Of a DNA stretch of 64,000 nt, positions 43,712 to 51,425 are shown piece by piece; position 1 is the stretch's first letter; each line of letters opens with the position of its first letter. Under the pieces are notes generated by a model, which was given only the letters and a program-made list of their open reading frames with translations, had not been told where the DNA came from and made no database searches. The stretch spans positions 1-64,000 of the forward strand of contig NZ_JAATOO010000021.1 in NCBI RefSeq assembly GCF_011806575.1, in the 5' to 3' direction. The DNA comes from Vibrio hepatarius (GTDB lineage Bacteria; Pseudomonadota; Gammaproteobacteria; Enterobacterales; Vibrionaceae). A program made the position numbers and the translations under genes.

Positions 43712-44446
43712 ATGGAAGCAATTACCGCGCTAATGAAAGCGTTTTGGGCAAGTTTACGCGACTTGCTACCGATTATTATCGTGATTGCTTTTTTCCAGCT
43801 AGTGGTACTTCAAGAGCCGCTGCCTAACTTGTTATCTATTCTATTTGGTTTAGTTCTGGTTGTGTCAGGGCTGACCTTTTTTATTTTCGGTCTTGAGATG
43901 GGGCTGTTCCCAATCGGCGAGTCGATGGCTCAAGCCTTTGCCCGTAAAGGTAGCGTGTTCTGGTTAATGGTCTTTTCATTCTGTTTAGGGTTTGGCACCA
44001 CAGTCGCAGAACCAGCACTGACAGCGGTTGCCGACGAAGCGGCAGAAGTGGCTGCTGAAGGAGGGATGATCGCCCATAGTGAGATGGCGATGGAGCAATA
44101 TGCCACTGGATTACGCTTAACTGTTGCCCTGTCTGTGGGGCTGGCGATTATGGTGGGAGTACTGCGTATTCTCAAAGGTTGGTCTATCCAGTACATGATC
44201 ATGGCGGGGTATATCGGTGTTGTTGTCCTCACCCTGTTTGCTCCTGAAAGTATTATTGGCGTGGCGTATGACTCGGGAGGCGTGACAACCTCAACCATCA
44301 CGGTTCCTTTGGTGACCGCTCTTGGCGTTGGGCTTGCTTCAGCGATTAAGGGACGAAATCCGATGATCGACGGCTTTGGCTTGATAGCGTTTGCTTCGCT
44401 ACTACCAATGATGTTTGTGATGATATTCGGAATGGTGGTGGCATGA
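43712..44446 (+). CDS. DUF1538 membrane protein, first of a pair
   Basis: 244 residues from the ATG at 43712 (a GTG at 43706 is the alternative; GGGG is five bases before the ATG). About seven hydrophobic segments. Two conserved loops stand out: GTTVAEPALTAVADEA and YDSGGVTTSTITVPLV, followed by GRNPMIDGFGLIAFASL. The same loops recur in the next gene, so the two are paralogues likely to form a heterodimer. The family has no established function; paired conserved loops near helix ends resemble those in substrate-binding re-entrant regions of transporters (inference). The stop overlaps the next start (ATGA). Confidence 0.85.
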   Translation: MEAITALMKAFWASLRDLLPIIIVIAFFQLVVLQEPLPNLLSILFGLVLVVSGLTFFIFGLEMGLFPIGESMAQAFARKGSVFWLMVFSFCLGFGTTVAEPALTAVADEAAEVAAEGGMIAHSEMAMEQYATGLRLTVALSVGLAIMVGVLRILKGWSIQYMIMAGYIGVVVLTLFAPESIIGVAYDSGGVTTSTITVPLVTALGVGLASAIKGRNPMIDGFGLIAFASLLPMMFVMIFGMVVA

Positions 44447-45237
44447 TGGATTGGGCTCACTTTGCGGATACTTTTTTGAGTACGATTCGGGACGTTTTAC
44501 CTATCTCGGCGATCATCTTTGGTTTCCAGTTTGCCGTCTTAAGACGACCCGTGACTAACCTGCCAAGGGTACTGTTGGGTTTTGTTTATGTCATTCTTGG
44601 GTTGTCGTTGTTTCTGATTGGCTTAGATCTGGCGCTGTTTCCGCTCGGGGAGACGATGGCAATGCAACTGACCGCGCCAGATTTTCTAAGCCAGTTCCGT
44701 CTTTCTGAGGACGCCACTATTCACTGGCAGGATTACTATTGGGTCTACATTTTTGCGTTTTGTATCGGTTTTAGTACCACCATCGCAGAGCCTTCACTGA
44801 TCGCCGTCGCGATAAAAGCAAACCAAGTTTCTGGTGGCTCGATCAGTATAAACGGCTTGAGGATCGCAGTCGCACTTGGTGTGGCGATCGGTATTTCGCT
44901 CGGTAGCTATCGAATTGTGGTGGGTGACCCGATCCAGTACTACATCATTGCAGGCTATATTGTCGTTGTTGTACAAACTTTTTATGCACCTAAGTTAATT
45001 GTGCCGTTGGCATACGATTCGGGTGGTGTAACCACATCGACGGTTACTGTGCCATTGGTGGCAGCGCTGGGCTTAGGCTTGGCTTCAACAGTACCGGGTC
45101 GAAGTCCAATGATTGACGGCTTCGGGTTGATCGCTTTTGCCAGCTTGTTTCCGATAATTTCTGTTATGGCTTACGCCCAAATCACTCGCTGGCTCAACCG
45201 TGAGTCGGAGTTGGAGGATAATGAAAATGCGCTTTAA
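44443..45237 (+). CDS. DUF1538 membrane protein, second of a pair
   Basis: 264 residues. Shares with its upstream neighbour the segments LRRPVTNLPRVLLGF-like, LFPLGETMA, STTIAEPSLIAVAIKA, YDSGGVTTSTVTVPLV and GRSPMIDGFGLIAFASL. It has a longer loop after the first helices (ending LSEDATIHWQDYYW) and a charged C-terminal tail. It overlaps the first gene by four bases and the P-II-like gene by 17, so all are co-translated. Probably the partner subunit of one membrane complex. Confidence 0.85.
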   Translation: MMDWAHFADTFLSTIRDVLPISAIIFGFQFAVLRRPVTNLPRVLLGFVYVILGLSLFLIGLDLALFPLGETMAMQLTAPDFLSQFRLSEDATIHWQDYYWVYIFAFCIGFSTTIAEPSLIAVAIKANQVSGGSISINGLRIAVALGVAIGISLGSYRIVVGDPIQYYIIAGYIVVVVQTFYAPKLIVPLAYDSGGVTTSTVTVPLVAALGLGLASTVPGRSPMIDGFGLIAFASLFPIISVMAYAQITRWLNRESELEDNENAL

Positions 45238-45577
45238 ATTGATACTCGCTTTTGTTGAAGATAGCAAAACGGACTCTGTATTAGACGCGGCAAGAAATGC
45301 TGGTGCAACAGGGGCAACGGTTATCAATAACGCTCGAGGAGAGGGATTAAACAAGAAGACGACATTTTTTGGTTTAACGCTAGAGGCGCAAAAGGATGTG
45401 CTGCTATTTGTTGTTGAAGAGCATCTTTCACGACATATCCTCGAAACCATCAGTGATGTGGGAGAGTTTGACCAAGAGTCAGGGCAGGGCATCGCGATTC
45501 AAATCGATATTGAAGACGCGGTTGGGGTTGCCCATCAGGTAGAAAAATTAACCAAGGTGGTAGAGGACGAACTATGA
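45221..45577 (+). CDS. P-II-like signalling protein
   Basis: 118 residues from the ATG at 45221, which has GGAG four bases upstream. The start MKMRFKLILAFVEDSK, the segment AGATGATVINNARGEG and the ending GIAIQIDIEDAVGV are P-II-like. The T-loop is short and has no uridylylated tyrosine (GEGLNKKTTFFGLTLEAQ), so it is not a GlnB or GlnK of nitrogen control. P-II-like proteins beside transporters commonly regulate them by binding adenine nucleotides (SbtB with SbtA is the best-known case). Here the target would be the DUF1538 pair. Confidence 0.85.
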   Translation: MKMRFKLILAFVEDSKTDSVLDAARNAGATGATVINNARGEGLNKKTTFFGLTLEAQKDVLLFVVEEHLSRHILETISDVGEFDQESGQGIAIQIDIEDAVGVAHQVEKLTKVVEDEL

Positions 45578-45981
45578 ATAGCCACGTAAAAATCAGCGTT
45601 CGAGATGTCATGGCCAGTAACTATGTCATGATTGATGGTTTGACCACGGTCAGAGAAGGTATTCAATTGGCAAAGAAACACAACGTCAAGGCGTTGGTGG
45701 TTAATAAGCGCAATGCAGACGACGAATATGGTTTGGTGCTGATGAACGACATTGCGAAAAAAGTACTAGCGCAAAACCGCTCGCCTGATCGTACCAATAT
45801 CTATGAAATCATGACCAAACCGGCGTTGTCAGTTTCACCCGATATGAATGTAAAGTATTGCGCGCGTTTGTTTGAGCGCTTTGGTATCAGTCGTGCGCCT
45901 GTCATTGAAAACGATAAAGTGATCGGTATGGTCAGTTATAACAATATAGTGATCAACGGCATGGCGCGGGATGACGGCTAA
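45574..45981 (+). CDS. Tandem CBS-domain protein
   Basis: 135 residues: two CBS motifs (VRDVMASNYVMIDGLTTVRE and IYEIMTKPALSVSPDMNVKY), each about 55 residues, with no attached domain. Such modules bind adenosine nucleotides or S-adenosylmethionine. It overlaps the P-II-like gene by four bases (ATGA). The operon thus has two membrane subunits and two candidate nucleotide sensors. Confidence 0.88.
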   Translation: MNSHVKISVRDVMASNYVMIDGLTTVREGIQLAKKHNVKALVVNKRNADDEYGLVLMNDIAKKVLAQNRSPDRTNIYEIMTKPALSVSPDMNVKYCARLFERFGISRAPVIENDKVIGMVSYNNIVINGMARDDG

Positions 45982-45998
45982 ACGCAAATTACGTACAA

Positions 45999-46022
45999 TC
46001 TCCTCACTTATTTTTGAGGAGA
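45999..46022 (+). promoter_or_regulatory. Hairpin covering the yfcE ribosome site
   Basis: TCTCCTCA (45999-46006) pairs perfectly with TGAGGAGA (46015-46022), which contains the Shine-Dalgarno sequence eight bases before the GTG start of yfcE. No T-run follows, so it is not a terminator. Confidence 0.5.
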
Positions 46023-46029
46023 TGATGTC

Positions 46030-46578
46030 GTGAAACTATTTTTTGCCTCAGACCTGCATGGCTGTTTGCCTGCAACAGAGAAAACACTGCGAGCGTTTGA
46101 CGCATCAGGATGTGAGTATTTAGTCCTGTTGGGCGATATTCTCAACCATGGTCCACGTAACCCTATTCCTGAAGGCTATAACCCGCCTGAGGTTGCAGAG
46201 TTACTGAATCAGTACGCCGATAGAATCATTGCTGTGCGTGGTAACTGCGACAGTGAAGTCGACCAAATGCTGTTGTCTTTTCCGATGATGATGGATTTTG
46301 CTTGGGTGGTGTTAGAGTCCGGACAACGACTGTTTGTTACGCACGGACACCTTTATAACGCGAGCAAACGCCCACCGCTAAAGCTCGGAGACATAATTGC
46401 CCACGGCCATACGCATATCCCTGTAGCGGAATTAGATGGTGAGCAATTCGTGTTTAATCCAGGCTCTGTGACTTTTCCGCGCAACGGCTTTGCGCCGAGT
46501 TACGGTGTGCTGCAAGATAATCGGTTGAAAGTGATGACATTTGATGGGGATGAGATCGTATCAACCTCGATTGAATAA
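46030..46578 (+). CDS. yfcE: Phosphodiesterase YfcE
   Basis: 182 residues. A calcineurin-like metallophosphoesterase; E. coli YfcE hydrolyses phosphodiesters with a manganese preference. Metal motifs are SDLHG, GDILNHGPRN, RGNCDSEVDQML and HGHTHIPVAE, closely matching E. coli. Translation begins at GTG (46030); two ATG codons eight and five bases upstream are in another frame and stop at once. GAGGAG is the ribosome site. Confidence 0.95.
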   Translation: MKLFFASDLHGCLPATEKTLRAFDASGCEYLVLLGDILNHGPRNPIPEGYNPPEVAELLNQYADRIIAVRGNCDSEVDQMLLSFPMMMDFAWVVLESGQRLFVTHGHLYNASKRPPLKLGDIIAHGHTHIPVAELDGEQFVFNPGSVTFPRNGFAPSYGVLQDNRLKVMTFDGDEIVSTSIE

Positions 46579-46591
46579 CCGCCAATATAAA

Positions 46592-46617
46592 ACAAGCTGC
46601 GGTACTTGCAGCTTGTT
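46592..46617. terminator. Terminator after yfcE
   Basis: ACAAGCTGC and GCAGCTTGT arms with a seven-base loop. Shared with the minus-strand SelW-like gene. Confidence 0.85.
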
Positions 46618-46621
46618 TCGG

Positions 46622-46900
46622 TTATTTTCGGTCTGAATGACCGAGATCTCGCTCTGGGTCAATGATGTCTCTGACTTTTTGCTTCAGTACTTTCGCCTCT
46701 GGGAAGCCGCCGTCGCGTTTTCTTTCCCAAATTAGGTGGCCATTACAATGAATTTCAAACCGTCCGCCCGTATCTGGATGAAGCGACACGGTGTCGATTT
46801 CCTCACTAAAAGTATGTAACAACTCTTGTGAAAGCCAAGTTGAACGCAACATCCAGTTGCATTGGCGGCAATAGTAAATATCAATAATCGCTTTATCCAT
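46622..46900 (-). CDS. SelT/SelW/SelH-family protein, cysteine form
   Basis: 92 residues. A thioredoxin-like small protein with a CxxC at YYCRQCNWMLR (C11 and C14), where selenoprotein W has CxxU. The ending GGFPEAKVLKQKVRDII is typical of the Rdx domain. It probably has a redox role, but no substrate is known. The gene lies six bases after the TSUP transporter and is likely co-transcribed with it. Confidence 0.9.
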   Translation of the reverse strand: MDKAIIDIYYCRQCNWMLRSTWLSQELLHTFSEEIDTVSLHPDTGGRFEIHCNGHLIWERKRDGGFPEAKVLKQKVRDIIDPERDLGHSDRK

Positions 46901-46906
46901 ACATCC

Positions 46907-47662
46907 TCACAGTAAAAGCTTAATTCCAACCGCAAAGGTCAGTAGTTCAAAACAAATTTTAATCACTTGGTTACTGTATTTGGTGGTTAAATGAGCGCCC
47001 AAACTGCCGCCCAAGAAAGACCCCAGCAAAAGTATTGGCAGCCACGGCCAATAGATAGGCGCACCTGCCATGGCGACCGCTACACCTCCGATGCCATTCC
47101 AGAATAGACCGACACATAACATCGTTAGTGCGACGGCTTGCTTGTAGCTGTAGCCGAACCAGCGGACAAGAAATATCGTGACGAGTAAACCCGAGCCAGC
47201 AGTTAGTGAGCCGTTGATAATGCCGATCACAACTATCCCCAATCCACCAACAATCCAGCCTTTAACATCGCGATGGGTTGGTTGCGCGGTTTGTCCCAGT
47301 TGCTTTTTCAAGCGAGAGTAAATACCGATCGCAAGGATCATAAGCCCGAGCATCTTTTCAGCGATGTGTTCTGGAATCAACAAGACAATATTGGCGCCGA
47401 TAATAACGCCGACACTCCCAACCAATACCAGATAGGTCGCGACTTTTAGGTTAAAGCTCTTGTGCTTGATATGTGTATAGGCTGCGCCTAACCCGAGTGC
47501 AACACTCGCGACTTTATGCGTCGCTAGAGCGATGGAAAAAGGCAGACCGAAGAATATCAGTAACGGGAACTGAAGTAAGCCAGCACCGCCACCTGAGAGC
47601 GACGCCAAGGTGTTGGAGATAAATGAACCAAAAAACAGTAAAAGGGAATTGAGCCAGTCCAT
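46907..47662 (-). CDS. TSUP-family (TauE/SafE) transporter
   Basis: 251 residues from the ATG at 47662. An eight-helix membrane protein with a duplicated TSUP fold: N-terminal SLSGGGAGLLQFPLLIFFGL and C-terminal GSLTAGSGLLVTIFLVRWFG both carry the glycine-rich signature. Family members export or import sulfur-containing or organic anions (sulfite, sulfoacetate and others). The substrate cannot be deduced. It resembles E. coli YfcA in general, and yfcE and yfcH also lie nearby. Operon with the SelW-like gene. Confidence 0.88.
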   Translation of the reverse strand: MDWLNSLLLFFGSFISNTLASLSGGGAGLLQFPLLIFFGLPFSIALATHKVASVALGLGAAYTHIKHKSFNLKVATYLVLVGSVGVIIGANIVLLIPEHIAEKMLGLMILAIGIYSRLKKQLGQTAQPTHRDVKGWIVGGLGIVVIGIINGSLTAGSGLLVTIFLVRWFGYSYKQAVALTMLCVGLFWNGIGGVAVAMAGAPIYWPWLPILLLGSFLGGSLGAHLTTKYSNQVIKICFELLTFAVGIKLLL

Positions 47663-47678
47663 GAGCAAAGCTTAAAAT

Positions 47679-47699
47679 TAAGGGGCATCATGCCCCTTA
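47679..47699 (-). terminator. Terminator after toxS
   Basis: TAAGGGGCA and TGCCCCTTA perfect arms with a three-base loop; the minus strand then reads ATTTTAAG. Confidence 0.8.
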
Positions 47700-47710
47700 T
47701 TTAAATGAAG

Positions 47711-48226
47711 TTAGTTAGAGAAAAGTACCGTAGAACCGTGGTTTAAGCTAGTTAAAAGCAAGGTTTTCTCATTCACAATATCGATACGGCGGCTCTGTTG
47801 TGCGTCCATCTTGAAGATTTGCGTAATCAATGCGAGCTGCTTTTCGGTAAAGTTTTTGCTTTGGTCAGAAGAGATATCTTTGAATTCAACCGGAGAAACC
47901 AGCAAGTAGTTGTCGCTAATTTCCCACTGACCCGTTTCAGAAATGTTAATGACACTTTCACTATCTTCGTTTTCGGCAAACAGTTTTACCGTCGCCACAC
48001 GAATGTAGGTTCCGTTTGGTAAGTACTTAACGTTCGAGCTAATATCGACTTTACGCAACGAACCCACTGCGGTGTCTTGCATCTGTTCGGTGATGAAAGT
48101 AACCATCTTAGATTGCCATTCACTCGACGTAATCGCTTGTTCTACTTTTAAGTCGCTTCCCCAGTAAAGCCAACTGCTGAATAGCGCGGAAAGAGCAAGT
48201 AGTCCAACTGCAACTTTTTGTTTCAT
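47711..48226 (-). CDS. toxS: Transmembrane regulatory protein ToxS
   Basis: 171 residues. A short N-terminal membrane segment (VAVGLLALSALFSSWLYWG) with a periplasmic beta-rich domain. It stabilises the periplasmic part of ToxR and helps sense bile. Identified by size, by being ten bases downstream of toxR and by general sequence (for example PNGTYIRVATVKLFAENE). No cytoplasmic domain. Confidence 0.95.
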   Translation of the reverse strand: MKQKVAVGLLALSALFSSWLYWGSDLKVEQAITSSEWQSKMVTFITEQMQDTAVGSLRKVDISSNVKYLPNGTYIRVATVKLFAENEDSESVINISETGQWEISDNYLLVSPVEFKDISSDQSKNFTEKQLALITQIFKMDAQQSRRIDIVNEKTLLLTSLNHGSTVLFSN

Positions 48227-48236
48227 GTTCTTGTTC

Positions 48237-49106
48237 CTATTTGCACACTTTACTTAGGTCTTCTTGGCTCGCGTAGATTTTAAAGGTGATATTCTCACCG
48301 GAATGCTCTAGCGAGTGAATGTAGTTCAGTACCAAGTTGTTGTTCTGACCGCCTGTTGCGATCACTTCTACCGGAGCTAACTCCCCAGTATGTGTTTCGT
48401 TGTAGCGTTTAACACACTGTTCGATGGATTTCGTCCAGCGGCTGAGGTCTGGATGATTAGTTGGTGTTAGTACTGGCGTATTATCGTAGACACCGACTTC
48501 ACGGAATCGAGACTCACTTGGGGTAGTAAATAGGATGACACACAGTGGCAATAGCAATGCTAGGAGAATCAGTACTCGAGGTGGCCATTTTTTGTCCGTT
48601 TTCTCATTAATAACAGGGGCGACAGGCGCAGACTCTGTTTCTGCTGGAGTGACCTCTGGCTCTAGAACCGACTCAACATAGCTGCTCTCCTCTGGTGTGA
48701 GTAGTGCTGCGTCTTGCTCTTCAATTGGTTCTTCAACCACAGCTTCACCGCTCATTAACGGTACCGTTCTTTCAACTGACGCGATAAGTTGGTAGCCACG
48801 CTTTGGCACAGTTTTCACAAACTGAGGAGATTTGGTTGAGTCTTGGAGAAGCTTCCTAAGCGTTGAGATAGCTTGGGTTAAGCTTGAGTCATCCACTTCG
48901 AAACCTTGCTGACGCCAGACGAAGTCATGCAACTCATTTCGAGAAACGATGGCTCCCGGATTCTCACACAACAAAGTCAGAATACGACTTTCATTGCTGC
49001 CTAGATGCGTGGTTTCATTATCGTTTTCTTTATCTACAAGCGAATTTGTATTGGGGTCAAAGGTGAATCTATTCGCCAGATTGAACTTAGTACCTATGTT
49101 GCTCAT
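48237..49106 (-). CDS. toxR: Transmembrane transcriptional activator ToxR
   Basis: 289 residues from the ATG at 49106 (MSNIGTKFNLANRF); a TTG lies one codon upstream. The cytoplasmic winged-helix domain (about 12-110) has LGSNESRILTLL, NELHDFVWRQQGFEVDDSSL and VKTVPKRGYQLIA, near-identical to V. cholerae ToxR. A proline-rich acidic linker (about 115-172) follows, then a membrane helix (about 176-196, VLILLALLLPLCVILFTT). The periplasmic domain carries the conserved EVIATGGQNN and two cysteines, C231 and C288. It controls outer-membrane porins and, in pathogens, virulence genes. Divergent from htpG, the classic arrangement. The linker is the variable part among vibrios. Confidence 0.98.
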   Translation of the reverse strand: MSNIGTKFNLANRFTFDPNTNSLVDKENDNETTHLGSNESRILTLLCENPGAIVSRNELHDFVWRQQGFEVDDSSLTQAISTLRKLLQDSTKSPQFVKTVPKRGYQLIASVERTVPLMSGEAVVEEPIEEQDAALLTPEESSYVESVLEPEVTPAETESAPVAPVINEKTDKKWPPRVLILLALLLPLCVILFTTPSESRFREVGVYDNTPVLTPTNHPDLSRWTKSIEQCVKRYNETHTGELAPVEVIATGGQNNNLVLNYIHSLEHSGENITFKIYASQEDLSKVCK

Positions 49107-49262
49107 CAATTTCGGCCATTCTTAGGGGTTTTTGTTATACAGAGTGCTCAATAGAAAGCACATACACTAAATTTGAGAGATGCTTATTTTTTTTGATTTT
49201 TTTGCAACTAGCAAGGATAGTCAAAATAAAAGTAAAAAAACACTGTTTTTATCGATTCTAAC

Positions 49263-49288
49263 CTTGAATTTACAATTGTCACCCTCAT
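49263..49288 (+). promoter_or_regulatory. Heat-shock (sigma-32) promoter of htpG
   Basis: CTTGAA (49263-49268), 13 bases, then CCCTCAT (49282-49288), close to the sigma-32 consensus CTTGAAA-N11-16-CCCCATNT. It lies 70 bases before htpG and in the toxR-htpG divergent region. Confidence 0.75.
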
Positions 49289-49357
49289 TTTTATCACCAG
49301 ATTGTATCAATCACCGCCTATTAGAGGCTTGATCAGTATAGATGTAATGGAGTTATC

Positions 49358-51262
49358 ATGAGCGAGACAACAGTACCAAATAAAGAAACTCGTGGCTTTC
49401 AATCAGAAGTAAAGCAGTTACTTCATCTGATGATTCACTCTCTTTACTCCAATAAAGAGATCTTTTTACGTGAGTTGATTTCAAACGCGTCCGACGCATC
49501 GGATAAATTGCGTTTCCAAGCTCTATCTAACCCTGAGCTTTACCAGGGCGATGCGGATTTAGGTGTAAAGCTGTCGTTTGACGAAGCAGCAAATACGCTC
49601 ACTATTTCTGATAACGGTATCGGTATGAGCCGTGAAGACGTTATCGAACACCTAGGTACGATTGCGAAGTCGGGTACCGCAGAGTTCTTCTCAAAACTGT
49701 CAGAAGACCAATCTAAAGATTCACAACTCATCGGCCAATTCGGGGTGGGTTTCTACTCCGCGTTTATCGTGGCTGATGCCGTGACGGTACGCACTCGTGC
49801 GGCAGGTTTAGCGGCAGAGCAAGCTGTTCAATGGCATTCTGCGGGCGAAGGTGAGTACACCATCGAAAGTATTTCAAAAGAAACTCGCGGTACAGACATC
49901 ATTTTGCACATGCGTGACGAAGGAAAAGAGTTTCTTAACGAATGGCGTCTGCGTGAAGTGATCAGCAAATACTCTGACCATATCGGCATTCCTGTCTCTA
50001 TCCAAACCGTCGTTCGCGACGAAGAAGGTAAAGAAACCGGCGAGAAAAAGTGGGAGCAAATCAACAAAGCTCAAGCACTTTGGACGCGCAACAAAGCGGA
50101 TATTTCTGAAGAAGAGTATCAAGAGTTCTACAAGCACGTATCGCACGATTTTGCGGATCCATTAACTTGGAGCCACAACCGTGTGGAAGGTAAGAACGAC
50201 TACACAAGCTTGCTTTACATTCCGTCAAAAGCACCGTGGGATATGATGAACCGCGACCACAAATCAGGTCTGAAGTTGTATGTTCAACGCGTGTTTATCA
50301 TGGACGATGCCGAGCAATTTATGCCGTCGTACCTACGTTTCGTTCGCGGTTTGATTGATTCGAATGACCTGCCATTGAACGTGTCTCGTGAGATTCTGCA
50401 GGACAACAAAGTCACTCAATCATTACGTAATGCGTGCACTAAGCGTGTTCTTACTATGCTTGAGCGCATGGCGAAAAACGACGCAGAAAAATACCAGTCG
50501 TTCTGGAAAGAGTTTGGCCTTGTTTTGAAAGAAGGCCCAGCAGAAGACATGAGCAACAAAGAGAAGATTGCTGGTCTATTGCGTTTCGCTTCAACAGAAG
50601 TGGACTCGGCAGAACAAACGGTGGATTTAGCTTCTTACGTTGAGCGTATGAAAGAAGGTCAGGATAAGATTTACTACCTGACAGCAGACAGCTACGCAGC
50701 AGCGAAAAACAGCCCGCATTTAGAGCAGTTTAAAGTAAAAGGCATCGAAGTTGTTCTGATGTACGACCGCATCGATGAATGGTTGATGAACTACTTAACG
50801 GAATTTGACGGTAAGCAGTTCCAGTCAATCACTAAAGCTGGCTTGGACTTAAGCAAGTTTGAAGACGAAGCGGAAAAAGAGAAGCAGAAAGAGACCGAAG
50901 AAGAGTTTAAATCTGTGGTTGAGCGCACTCAGGCTTACCTAGGTGACCGAGTTAAAGAAGTTCGCACAACGTTTAAACTGGCGTCGACACCAGCGGTGGT
51001 TGTGACAGACGACTTCGAGATGGGGACGCAAATGGCTAAGCTACTTGAAGCAGCTGGTCAAGCGGTGCCTGAAGTGAAATACATCTTCGAAATCAACCCA
51101 CAACACGAAATGGTGAAGCGTATGGCTGACGAAGCCGACGAAGAAGCGTTCGGTCGTTGGGTTGAAGTTCTGCTCGGTCAGGCAATGCTGGCAGAGCGTG
51201 GTTCTCTGTCAGATCCTTCACAATTCTTAGGCGCGGTGAACTCGCTTTTGACTAACGGCTAA
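49358..51262 (+). CDS. htpG: Chaperone HtpG (Hsp90)
   Basis: 634 residues. An ATP-dependent dimeric chaperone. The GHKL ATPase domain has ELISNASDASDKLR, SDNGIGMSREDVIEHLG and GQFGVGFYSAFIVAD; the middle domain has LYVQRVFIMDDAEQFMPSYL and GLIDSNDLPLNVSRE; a helical dimerisation domain follows. A good sigma-32 promoter lies upstream. Synteny with adk and hemH is that of E. coli. Confidence 0.99.
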   Translation: MSETTVPNKETRGFQSEVKQLLHLMIHSLYSNKEIFLRELISNASDASDKLRFQALSNPELYQGDADLGVKLSFDEAANTLTISDNGIGMSREDVIEHLGTIAKSGTAEFFSKLSEDQSKDSQLIGQFGVGFYSAFIVADAVTVRTRAAGLAAEQAVQWHSAGEGEYTIESISKETRGTDIILHMRDEGKEFLNEWRLREVISKYSDHIGIPVSIQTVVRDEEGKETGEKKWEQINKAQALWTRNKADISEEEYQEFYKHVSHDFADPLTWSHNRVEGKNDYTSLLYIPSKAPWDMMNRDHKSGLKLYVQRVFIMDDAEQFMPSYLRFVRGLIDSNDLPLNVSREILQDNKVTQSLRNACTKRVLTMLERMAKNDAEKYQSFWKEFGLVLKEGPAEDMSNKEKIAGLLRFASTEVDSAEQTVDLASYVERMKEGQDKIYYLTADSYAAAKNSPHLEQFKVKGIEVVLMYDRIDEWLMNYLTEFDGKQFQSITKAGLDLSKFEDEAEKEKQKETEEEFKSVVERTQAYLGDRVKEVRTTFKLASTPAVVVTDDFEMGTQMAKLLEAAGQAVPEVKYIFEINPQHEMVKRMADEADEEAFGRWVEVLLGQAMLAERGSLSDPSQFLGAVNSLLTNG

Positions 51263-51277
51263 TAGCTAAAGATGTTC

Positions 51278-51304
51278 GAAAAGCTCGCAATTTGCGGGCT
51301 TTTT
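51278..51304 (+). terminator. Terminator after htpG
   Basis: GAAAAGCTCGCA and TGCGGGCTTTTT arms (one G-U pair) with a short loop. Confidence 0.88.
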
Positions 51305-51397
51305 GATTTATTTGCGCTTATCGTGAATAAAAACTGCAAAAGCGGCGGCTAAGTGTGAGTGTTTAAGCATTCTTTAGTCGTACTGCGCGCTTACAAC

Positions 51398-51425
51398 CAA
51401 GATTGTATGATAGAATGCAATCTTG
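51398..51425. repeat. Inverted repeat around a possible -10 box
   Basis: CAAGATTG (51398-51405) and CAATCTTG (51418-51425) are perfect arms flanking TATGATAGAATG. Such symmetry around a promoter could be an operator. Confidence 0.45.

Noticed and set aside
43930..44460. 176-codon minus-strand open frame opposite the DUF1538 gene
   Set aside because: It lies fully antisense to a well-supported gene with conserved motifs; composition (Ser, Pro, Thr-rich) is typical of a shadow frame.
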